From positions 1-64,000 of the forward strand of contig CACORJ010000005.1 of NCBI GenBank assembly GCA_902629575.1: DNA of 64,000 nt, in the 5' to 3' direction. Both the position numbers and the translations under genes were made by a program. Source of the stretch: an uncultured Pelagibacteraceae bacterium (GTDB lineage: Bacteria > Pseudomonadota > Alphaproteobacteria > Pelagibacterales > Pelagibacteraceae). Below are positions 56,179 to 64,000 of this stretch, one piece after another (position 1 is the stretch's first letter; each line of letters starts with the position of its first letter). The notes below the pieces were generated by a model. That model saw only the letters and a list, made by a program, of their open reading frames with translations. It was not told the origin of the DNA and made no database searches.

Positions 56179-57414
56179 TTAATTTGATGGTGGATTTGAA
56201 GGCGTGTACTGAGAATAATCAGCCTTTTGAGCTAAATTACATCCAGACTGACCTAACCAATATGGTTGAATATCTTTCCAAACTTTTGGTATAGATACTT
56301 TATGACCTTTTCCAACTTCAACTAAGAAAATCGTATGACTTCCATGATGACTTTTTGGATCAATTGTCACAACACCTGATGGACCATCAAATGATATGCC
56401 ACTTTCTAAAGCCTCAACTACTTTCATAGTTTCGGTAGTTCCAGCTTTTTTAACAGCGTTTACATATAAATTGATTGCGTTATATGCATTGGCAGACTCC
56501 ATATTAATGTATGGTTCATTTGGATAAAGTGCCTTAAATCTTTTCACGAAATCTTTACTCTTATCATGAAATTCTCCTGACTTAATTACATCATGAACTT
56601 CTTCAATATAGTTTACTGTTACATACATGTTTTCTAAAGCCGGCGGAGCAAATCTTCTATGCTCGTATGCTTGACCAACGTTTACAGACGTACCCATAGG
56701 TATTCCTAAACCTGCTGATGCTTGTTGCTCATAAAATGAAGCTTGTTTAGCTCCAACTAAAAGAGTCATTAAAACATCTGGTTTTGCTTTTTGGATCTTT
56801 TGGATAGTTTGACTAAATTGAGAAACATCTAATGGAATGAATTCTTCACCAACCATTGTTCCTCCATTTTCTTTTACTATCTGTCTTACCCATTCAGCTG
56901 AGATTTGTCCAAAGTTGTAATCAGCAGCAATTGTGTAAACATTTTTACCATATTTATCCATCATCCATGGAACAAGTGTACTAAATTGTTGCTCAGGAAC
57001 TGCTCCAGTTACAAACGTAGTTTTACTACATACACCACCTTCGTATTGGTTATTATAGAAATAAAGCATTTTACCTTTTTCCATAATTCCTCTAATTGAT
57101 TCTCTAGATGCACTTGAAAAAGCTCCAAATACTACGTCTACTTTATCTTTCTTAATCAATCTTCTAGCAAACTCTTGGAAACGTCTGTTATCTGATTGAG
57201 TGTCATATCTTACTATTTCAAGTTTCTTACCTAAAACACCGCCAGCAGCATTAATTTCTTTTACTGCTAATTCATAAGCATGTATTTTTGGAACAACTGC
57301 GATAGCAAAATTTCCAGTTTCATCCTCTAATATACCAAGTTTAATTGTGTCAGCTTTAACGCTACTGAACATAATTAAAAAGCTGGATATTAAAAAAATT
57401 ACTATTTTTTTCAT
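56179..57414 (-). CDS. Urea/short-chain amide ABC transporter solute-binding protein (UrtA/FmdD-like)
   Basis: Signal peptide, IKLGILEDETGNFAIAVVPKIHAYELAVKEINAAGGVLGKKLEIVRYDTQSD. Confidence 0.88.
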   Translation of the reverse strand: MKKIVIFLISSFLIMFSSVKADTIKLGILEDETGNFAIAVVPKIHAYELAVKEINAAGGVLGKKLEIVRYDTQSDNRRFQEFARRLIKKDKVDVVFGAFSSASRESIRGIMEKGKMLYFYNNQYEGGVCSKTTFVTGAVPEQQFSTLVPWMMDKYGKNVYTIAADYNFGQISAEWVRQIVKENGGTMVGEEFIPLDVSQFSQTIQKIQKAKPDVLMTLLVGAKQASFYEQQASAGLGIPMGTSVNVGQAYEHRRFAPPALENMYVTVNYIEEVHDVIKSGEFHDKSKDFVKRFKALYPNEPYINMESANAYNAINLYVNAVKKAGTTETMKVVEALESGISFDGPSGVVTIDPKSHHGSHTIFLVEVGKGHKVSIPKVWKDIQPYWLGQSGCNLAQKADYSQYTPSNPPSN

Positions 57415-57529
57415 GTTTACCCCTCTTTTAAGTTAAATAATATCTACATTCTATTTTTTTTTAGAAAATAAATATTTAAATTGATAAATCTAACTACAAA
57501 ACAAAAACCCGTTAAACTGTAATCAATCA

Positions 57530-57555
57530 AGTAAAAATTTTACTGGAAAATTTCC
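57530..57555. promoter_or_regulatory. Two abutting palindromes in the divergent promoter region
   Basis: AGTAAAA-A-TTTTACT (57530-57544) followed directly by GGAAA-A-TTTCC (57545-57555). TATAAT at 57558-57563. Confidence 0.5.
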
Positions 57556-57601
57556 ATTATAATTCTGTTTTTAATTATATTTCTTTGAATATAGTATTAT
57601 T

Positions 57602-59353
57602 ATGATGAAAAAAGGTTTACTTAAATACCAGGTTGCAACTGTTCAATACGAACCATCACAATTTAATAAAGATCATAATGTAAGCTCTTTATTACATCTT
57701 TGTGAAGAGGCTGGAAAAAAAGGTGCTAAATTAATTGTTACTCCAGAAATGGGAACAACAGGATACTGCTTTTTAAATAGAGAGGAAATTAGTCCATTGG
57801 TAGAGACTATACCTGGTCAAACTACAAAAAAATTTGAGACAATAGCAAAGAAATTTAATTGTTACATTGTAGTAGGGATGCCTGAAATAGATGATGAAAC
57901 TCAATTATATTATAATTCAGCAGTTTTAATAGGTCCAGATGGCATAATAGGCAAACATAGAAAAAGCCACGGATATATTGCCGAACCTAAGTGGTCTGCT
58001 CCAGGTCAAGAACACTTAGTTTTTGATACCGAAATAGGAAAAATTGGAATTTTAATATGCATGGATATTCATTTTATAGAAACAGCTCGGCTTGTTGCAC
58101 TGCAAGATGCTGATATAATCATTCACATTAGTAATTGGTTATCAGAAAGAACGCCTGCCCCTTATTGGATTAGTAGAGCTTTTGAAAATAGTTGCTACTT
58201 AATTGAGTCTAATAGGTGGGGCTTGGAGAGAACTGTTCAATTTAGTGGTGGTAGTTGCATTATTAATCCAGATGGCTCAATTGAGTCAGTAATTGATAAA
58301 GGTGACGGAATTGCTTATGCAAATATTGATCTTTCTTGGCCAAGAGAAAGAAAGGTTTTAGATGAAAAAATTTTTAACGATAGAAGGCCTGAGATGTATT
58401 TAAATTTACCTACAGATCCATATCTATGGAACCCTTTAGATTTTTTTGGTTTATATGGTTTAGACCCTCTTCCCAGAGGAAAAGAATCTTTAGTTTCTGT
58501 AGTTCAAATTAATTCTACTAATGATGTAAAGAAAAATTTAAAAACAATATTTAATCATTTAGAAGATGCAAAAAATAAATTAAGCGAATTAGTTGTTTTT
58601 CCTGAACTTTCGTTAACAGGACATTTAAATAAAAATAAAAATGCTTTAAATAAAAATTGTTCGGAAATTATGGAACTTGCAGATTTCGCAAACAAAAACG
58701 ATATTTATATTTGTTGTGGTTTCGCCGAAAAAAATCAGAAGGAATTTTATAATTCCTCAGTTTTAATTGGTCCAGAGGGTATATTGGGTGTTTATAGAAA
58801 AGTTCATCTTAACGCTTCAGATAAATCATGGGCTAGCGAGGGTAATGAATGGAAATACTTCGATACAAAAATAGGTAGAGTAGGTTTAATGATTGGTTAT
58901 GATGCTATTTTTCCAGAATCTGCAAGATGTTTAGGATTATATGGTTGTGACTTAATTTTGTGTCCTTCAGCTCAGAAAGGTGTTTTTACCCATGGCCATA
59001 AGGGTACTGCAGTAAGACAAAATTATCCAATTCCAACAGGCGCTGACCCAAATCACTGGAATCATTTTAGGATTAGAGGGGGAGAAAATAATTTATATTT
59101 TATTTATTCAAACATTTCAGATCGAAAAAATAATTATTTAGGAAAAAGTGGAATTTTTGGACCAGATCCTTTTAAATTTCCAAGAGAGGAAAGTTTAATA
59201 CATAAAGAACAAGATTTAGCATTATTAAAAATCAATACATCTAATTTAGATACGAACTACCCAACAAATGTGGTCAGAGACAAGTTTATGATGTCTATGA
59301 GACATCCTCATCACTATACTCCCTTAATAAAACACAGACAAAAAAAACCTTAA
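57602..59353 (+). CDS. Tandem double-domain carbon-nitrogen hydrolase (nitrilase superfamily)
   Basis: Domain 1: TPEMGTTGYC, GKHRKSH, ILICMDIHFIE. Domain 2: FPELSLTGH, VYRKVHL, LMIGYDAIFPES. Confidence 0.9.
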   Translation: MMKKGLLKYQVATVQYEPSQFNKDHNVSSLLHLCEEAGKKGAKLIVTPEMGTTGYCFLNREEISPLVETIPGQTTKKFETIAKKFNCYIVVGMPEIDDETQLYYNSAVLIGPDGIIGKHRKSHGYIAEPKWSAPGQEHLVFDTEIGKIGILICMDIHFIETARLVALQDADIIIHISNWLSERTPAPYWISRAFENSCYLIESNRWGLERTVQFSGGSCIINPDGSIESVIDKGDGIAYANIDLSWPRERKVLDEKIFNDRRPEMYLNLPTDPYLWNPLDFFGLYGLDPLPRGKESLVSVVQINSTNDVKKNLKTIFNHLEDAKNKLSELVVFPELSLTGHLNKNKNALNKNCSEIMELADFANKNDIYICCGFAEKNQKEFYNSSVLIGPEGILGVYRKVHLNASDKSWASEGNEWKYFDTKIGRVGLMIGYDAIFPESARCLGLYGCDLILCPSAQKGVFTHGHKGTAVRQNYPIPTGADPNHWNHFRIRGGENNLYFIYSNISDRKNNYLGKSGIFGPDPFKFPREESLIHKEQDLALLKINTSNLDTNYPTNVVRDKFMMSMRHPHHYTPLIKHRQKKP

Positions 59354-59961
59354 TGAAATTTGAGAAAAAGTTAGTTGTAGCAGCTAAATCTGCTCTAGCT
59401 TTTGAAGTAGCTACTAAACAACAATTTAAGATTTGTACACCAAAAGGATATCAAGCCGCAGATTTTTTTGCATACAATGCAAAAAGTATTGATGAGTGGT
59501 TATCACCACCACACACTTGGATAGCGTCAACCTCAGTTAAACCAAGGACTGGAGATATATTATTATCAAGATTTCGAAGACCTATGTTAAAAATGATTGA
59601 AGATGGTGGAGATGGGATTCATGACATGCTTCTTCCTGCTTGTGATCAATTTCGTTATGAATATTTTGGGTACAAAGGTCCTCACCCAAGCTGTTCTGAC
59701 AATCTTATGAATGTCATGAGAAGTAGAGGATATGAAATAAATGTTATTCCTCAACCGATAAATTTTTTTACAAATACAAATGTTCAAATAAATGGAAAAT
59801 TATCTGCACCAAAAAATATAGTTAAACCAAACTCTTATGTAATATTAGAATCTTTAATTGATACAATCTGTGTTGTCTCCTCTTGCCCATTTGATATCAC
59901 TCCTGATGGTTGGGAAATTAACTCAGGTGGAGTTGTTACTGAGCTTGAAGTTGAAATTTAA
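59353..59961 (+). CDS. DUF1989 / urea-carboxylase-associated family protein
   Basis: HDMLLPACDQFRYEYFGYKGPHPSCSDNL, VVSSCPFDITPDGWEINSG. ATG overlaps the nitrilase stop. Confidence 0.82.
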   Translation: MKFEKKLVVAAKSALAFEVATKQQFKICTPKGYQAADFFAYNAKSIDEWLSPPHTWIASTSVKPRTGDILLSRFRRPMLKMIEDGGDGIHDMLLPACDQFRYEYFGYKGPHPSCSDNLMNVMRSRGYEINVIPQPINFFTNTNVQINGKLSAPKNIVKPNSYVILESLIDTICVVSSCPFDITPDGWEINSGGVVTELEVEI

Positions 59962-59962
59962 A

Positions 59963-60916
59963 TCAATTAACTTTATTTTTACTATTGCCTGTATTAAAAA
60001 ATTCATCAATGTTATCTATCGCTAAGTTTGCCATTGCAATTCTTGTGTCTTTAGTTGCACTTCCAAGATGTGGTAAAATAAAAGCAGATTTAATTTTGAG
60101 ATAACCAGGATTTAAATTGGGTTCATTTTTATATACATCTAGACCTACCGCATAAATTTTTCTTCTATTTAAAGCATCAATTAATGCCTCATCATCTACG
60201 ATGTCACCTCTAGCAACATTCGTTATAACTGCCCCTTTTGGAAAATACTCGACTGTTTCTTTATTAATCATATTTTCTGTTTCTTTTGTTGCAGGACAAC
60301 AAATAGATAATACATCTGATACTGAAAAGAGACTTTTAATGTTATCATGATATGTGGCACCATTCTCTTTATCACTACTTAGTTTGGATCTATTATGATA
60401 ATGAATAATCATTCCTAAAGATTTGGCAATTTTTGCAATTTTTTGTCCAATCCTCCCCATGCCTAAAATACCTAACCTAGTTCCAGTTAACTGTTTACCT
60501 ATTAAATAATCTGCCGACCATTTCCAGCCACCCTCTCTTGCAGACTCTATTCCTTCTGAAGCTCTTCTGCATGCACCCAATATTAATAAAATTCCGATTT
60601 CGGCAGTTGCATCAGACAAAACTTCTGGGGTATTTGTTACTGCTATACCTCTTTTTTTAGCAGCATCTAAATCAATGTTTCCAAATCCAACTGCAAAGTT
60701 TGAAATAATTTTTATTGTATCAGGTAATTTCTCTATTGTTTCTTTATCCATTTTGTCTGTCAAAGATGACAAAATTCCATCACACCCTTGGCTCATTTCA
60801 ATCACCTTTGACTGTGAATAAAGTTCATCATTTAAATTTAATATTGGAGAAAATGTTTTTAATGCTTTATCTTCACTCTCTTTAATCAGTTTTCTAGTAA
60901 TCAAAATTTTTTTCAT
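59963..60916 (-). CDS. D-2-hydroxyacid dehydrogenase (glyoxylate/hydroxypyruvate reductase-like)
   Basis: LGILGMGRIGQKIAKIAKSLG, NVARGDIVDDEALIDAL, LPHLGSATKDTR. Confidence 0.92.
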   Translation of the reverse strand: MKKILITRKLIKESEDKALKTFSPILNLNDELYSQSKVIEMSQGCDGILSSLTDKMDKETIEKLPDTIKIISNFAVGFGNIDLDAAKKRGIAVTNTPEVLSDATAEIGILLILGACRRASEGIESAREGGWKWSADYLIGKQLTGTRLGILGMGRIGQKIAKIAKSLGMIIHYHNRSKLSSDKENGATYHDNIKSLFSVSDVLSICCPATKETENMINKETVEYFPKGAVITNVARGDIVDDEALIDALNRRKIYAVGLDVYKNEPNLNPGYLKIKSAFILPHLGSATKDTRIAMANLAIDNIDEFFNTGNSKNKVN

Positions 60917-60933
60917 GAAGTTGTCCTATATTG

Positions 60934-62307
60934 TCAGTTGAGATCAAATATTTTACCTGGATTCATTATATTGTTTTTATCGATACTTTTTTTTATTAAT
61001 TTCATCACCGGGATATTATCTGCATGCTCCTCCAAAAGGTATTCTTTTTTATGAAGTCCAACACCATGTTCGCCTGTTATTGTCCCTTCTAACTCTAGTG
61101 CCTTCTTAATTAATAGATCATTAAATTCTCTTATTTTTTTATATGTTTCTTTCTTATCTGGATCAAAAGGTAAAAGCACATGAAAGTTACCATCTCCTAA
61201 ATGACCTACCATTGGAGCTCTTAGACCAAATTTTTTTGCCTGATCCTCAGCATAATTTACACATTCAGTTATTTTTGAGATAGGAAGGCACACATCTGTG
61301 GAATATACTCTTCCATTATTAATTAAAGCTTTAACTGAATAATAAACGTCCCATCTAGCTTTCCAAAGTTTATTTCTTTCTTCTAAATCCTTAGCCCATT
61401 TAAAAGAGCTTCCCTTATTATCCTTTGATATTTCTTCTACAATTTTAATATTCTCGTTATTAGAAGCTTCTGATCCATGAAATTCATAAAATAATGTTGG
61501 AACTTCCTCAATATCTTTCAATTTTGAATAGTTAATACTAATACCCATTTGATCTTTATTAAGCATCTCAATTCTTGCTATAGGAACTCCATATTGAATA
61601 ATTTGTTGTGCAGTTTGCACTGCATTTTCTAAAGTAGGGAAATGACATACAGCAGACATGATACTTTCGGGTATAGGAGACAATCTTAATTGTATTTCTG
61701 TTATTATTCCCAATGTTCCTTCTGATCCTACAAATAAATTTGTTAAATTATATCCAGCTGAAGTTTTCTTAGTCCTGCCTCCAGTTTGAATTATATCACC
61801 ATTAGGTAATACAACTGTTAATCCAGAAATTGACGTTTTCATAGTCCCGTATTTAACAGCCATTGTTCCAGAGGCTGAAGTTGATGCCATGCCTCCAATA
61901 GCAGCATTAGCACCCGGATCAATTGGAAAGAAAACTCCATCCTCTCTTAAATAGTCATTTAGCTGCTCTTTAGTTACACAAGCTTGAACTCTACAATCAA
62001 AATCATCAACATTCACACTTAAAATTTTATTCATTTTTTCGAGACAGATGGTAATACCATTTTCGTTACCTACAACGTTTCCCTCTAATGAAGTACCAGT
62101 TCCAAAAGGAACAACTGGAATTTTATGCTCGTTACACAATTTCAGTATTTTTGAAACTTCCTCATTAGTCTCAGGAAAAATTACAGCTTTAGACAATACA
62201 GGATCAAAGGTATCCTCACCTCTTGCATAGTTTGTTCTTGTAGAAACAGAGGTTGAAAATCTTCCATTAAAAATTTTCTTAAACTCAGCCTGAATTTGAT
62301 CATTCAT
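60934..62307 (-). CDS. FAD-linked oxidase (GlcD / D-lactate dehydrogenase type)
   Basis: VPFGTGTSLEGNVVG, LFVGSEGTLGIITEIQLRL, GEHGVGLHKKEYL. Confidence 0.92.
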   Translation of the reverse strand: MNDQIQAEFKKIFNGRFSTSVSTRTNYARGEDTFDPVLSKAVIFPETNEEVSKILKLCNEHKIPVVPFGTGTSLEGNVVGNENGITICLEKMNKILSVNVDDFDCRVQACVTKEQLNDYLREDGVFFPIDPGANAAIGGMASTSASGTMAVKYGTMKTSISGLTVVLPNGDIIQTGGRTKKTSAGYNLTNLFVGSEGTLGIITEIQLRLSPIPESIMSAVCHFPTLENAVQTAQQIIQYGVPIARIEMLNKDQMGISINYSKLKDIEEVPTLFYEFHGSEASNNENIKIVEEISKDNKGSSFKWAKDLEERNKLWKARWDVYYSVKALINNGRVYSTDVCLPISKITECVNYAEDQAKKFGLRAPMVGHLGDGNFHVLLPFDPDKKETYKKIREFNDLLIKKALELEGTITGEHGVGLHKKEYLLEEHADNIPVMKLIKKSIDKNNIMNPGKIFDLN

Positions 62308-62347
62308 AAATGAATAATAGTAATAAAAATTTTATAAAAAATACAGT

Positions 62348-63514
62348 CTATTTAGACAGCATTTTTTTTATATTTTCTAAAGCTTGAGAAATATTGTCTC
62401 TAGATGCTGCAAAACTAAATCTTACATAATCATTGCAAGTTTTTCCAAATGCAGTCCCTGGAACTATTGCTACTCCAGCCTCATGCATAGCCTTTTTACA
62501 AAATTCAGCCCCATTCATACCTGTTCCAATTATTTTAGGAAATGCATAAAAAGCTCCTCCAGGTAAACTACATTCAACACCTGGTAGCTCATTTAATCCT
62601 TTATGAATTAAATCTCTTCTTTGAGTGAACTTAACCATCATTTCATCAATTGAATCATCTGGTCCATCTAAAGCTGCAATACCAGCAAACTGAGCGGCTG
62701 CGTTTACACATGAAACACTGTTAATTAAAAGTTTATTCACATGTTCGACTAAATTTTTTGGCCAAAAACTCCAACCTAATCTCCAACCTGTCATTGAATA
62801 TGCTTTACTCCATCCCTCAAGTACAATTAGTCTCTCTCTTAGATCTGGGTAATTAAAAAATGACGGCATCTCTTTTCCATCAAAAATTTGTCTACTATAA
62901 ATTTCGTCACTTAAAATTGTAACATGTGGATGTTTTTTTAATCCCTCTGCTAATACATCTATATCTGCCTTATCTACAAAACTTCCTGTCGGATTGTTTG
63001 GATTTATTAAAATTAACAATCTTGTTTTATCGGTAATCAAAGATAAAATTTTTTCTGGATTAAATTTAAGATCTTTATCCTCTGTTAGATCATATGGCAC
63101 TGGTGTAGAACCAGTATAGTTGATCATAGATTCATAAATTGGGAATGCAGGCGTAGGATGAATTATTTCAGCACCAGGTTCACCAAAACACTGAATAGCG
63201 TAACTCATAGTAGGTTTTCCACCAGGCATAATTAAAATTCTCTCAAAATCAACATCAACATTATATCTTTTTTTGACCCATCTGCTCACAGCTTGTCTAC
63301 ATTCAGGAATTCCATTTGACATAACATAACCATGGTGACCATCGTCTAAGGCTTTCTTTGCTGCGTCAACTACATGTTTTGGAGTTTTAAAATCTGGCTG
63401 ACCTAACCCTAAATGTATCATCGGTTTACCCTGAGCCTCTAATTTTTTTGCTTCTGCAAGAACTGAAAACGCTGTTTCTGTTCCTAATCTATTTAAACTT
63501 TTTGCTAATTCCAT
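62348..63514 (-). CDS. PLP-dependent aminotransferase, class I/II
   Basis: INPNNPTGSFV, SDEIYSRQIFDG, EGWSKAYSMTGWRLGW. Confidence 0.93.
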   Translation of the reverse strand: MELAKSLNRLGTETAFSVLAEAKKLEAQGKPMIHLGLGQPDFKTPKHVVDAAKKALDDGHHGYVMSNGIPECRQAVSRWVKKRYNVDVDFERILIMPGGKPTMSYAIQCFGEPGAEIIHPTPAFPIYESMINYTGSTPVPYDLTEDKDLKFNPEKILSLITDKTRLLILINPNNPTGSFVDKADIDVLAEGLKKHPHVTILSDEIYSRQIFDGKEMPSFFNYPDLRERLIVLEGWSKAYSMTGWRLGWSFWPKNLVEHVNKLLINSVSCVNAAAQFAGIAALDGPDDSIDEMMVKFTQRRDLIHKGLNELPGVECSLPGGAFYAFPKIIGTGMNGAEFCKKAMHEAGVAIVPGTAFGKTCNDYVRFSFAASRDNISQALENIKKMLSK

Positions 63515-63538
63515 TTTTGGTTCCTTTTTTATTTTTTT

Positions 63539-64000
63539 TTAATTTCTATAAATTAATTTTGAACTATTCAACTCTTTTAAATTTTTGCAGCCCATTAAGA
63601 CCATGTTTCTATCAATTTCATCACGCATATTCTCTAATAAATGCTCTACTCCTTGTTGGCCCCCTGCGGCTAAAGAGAACAAAAACATTTTTCCAAAACT
63701 ACACGCCTTAGCTCCAGCTGCAATAGCTTTTAATACATGAGTTCCTCTTTTCACTCCTCCGTCTAAAATAATCTCCAATTTATCTCCAACTGCGTCAGAA
63801 ATTGCTTTAATTTGATCAAATGGGGATCTGGACCCATCTAGTTGACGACCTCCATGATTTGAAATCATTATTGCTGTACAACCAATATCTATAGCTCTTC
63901 TAGCATCTTCTACTGACATAACTCCCTTTAAAGCAAACGGTCCATTCCATTTTTTAACACAATACTCTGCGTCTTTCCAATTCATAGCTGGATCGTATTG
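63539..64000 (-). CDS. Alpha-hydroxy-acid oxidizing protein (FMN-dependent, LldD/GOX-like), truncated by window end
   Basis: ISNHGGRQLDGSRSPFDQ, LDGGVKRGTHVLKAIAAGAKACSFGKMFLF. The N-terminal half lies outside the window. Confidence 0.88.
   Translation of the reverse strand, partial: QYDPAMNWKDAEYCVKKWNGPFALKGVMSVEDARRAIDIGCTAIMISNHGGRQLDGSRSPFDQIKAISDAVGDKLEIILDGGVKRGTHVLKAIAAGAKACSFGKMFLFSLAAGGQQGVEHLLENMRDEIDRNMVLMGCKNLKELNSSKLIYRN

Overview
The window is AT-rich, gene-dense alphaproteobacterial DNA. Gene content, protein sequences and very short intergenic gaps fit a SAR11 / Pelagibacterales chromosome; this is an inference from protein recognition, with no database search run. I found no rRNA, tRNA, CRISPR array or transposase.

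Main blocks:
(1) 1-9169 (+): metXW, gloB, rplU-rpmA-obgE, proBA, nadD, rsfS, a C-terminal processing protease and rppH. A SAM-II-like riboswitch precedes metX.
(2) 9162-41376 (-): about 32 kb of co-directional genes. It holds atpHAGDC, priA, lpd-sucBADC-mdh-mmsA-sdhCDAB-asd, a DMSP-demethylation locus (dmdA, dmdB-like, dmdC-like), leuCDB, rpsP-trmD-rplS and ffh. A compact, multi-hairpin candidate RNA leader precedes ffh.
(3) 41538-43279 (+): dapF and ftsY.
(4) 43272-50307 (-): a putatively secreted unknown protein, an alpha/beta hydrolase, a DMT exporter, an amidase and a TRAP transporter, with a divergent small regulator-like gene.
(5) 51028-59961: an amide/urea-type ABC transporter, a formamidase-family enzyme and a hydratase-like protein, divergent from a double-domain nitrilase and a DUF1989 protein.
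(6) 59963-64000 (-): 2-hydroxyacid and amino acid metabolism genes. The last gene is cut by the window edge.

Most interesting signals: the ffh leader RNA, the SAM-II element with a compensatory-looking pseudoknot, the second nitrilase domain with its nucleophile Cys replaced by Gly, the amide/DUF1989 cluster, hairpins after both solute-binding-protein genes, and a 24-codon ORF overlapping the dmdA start.
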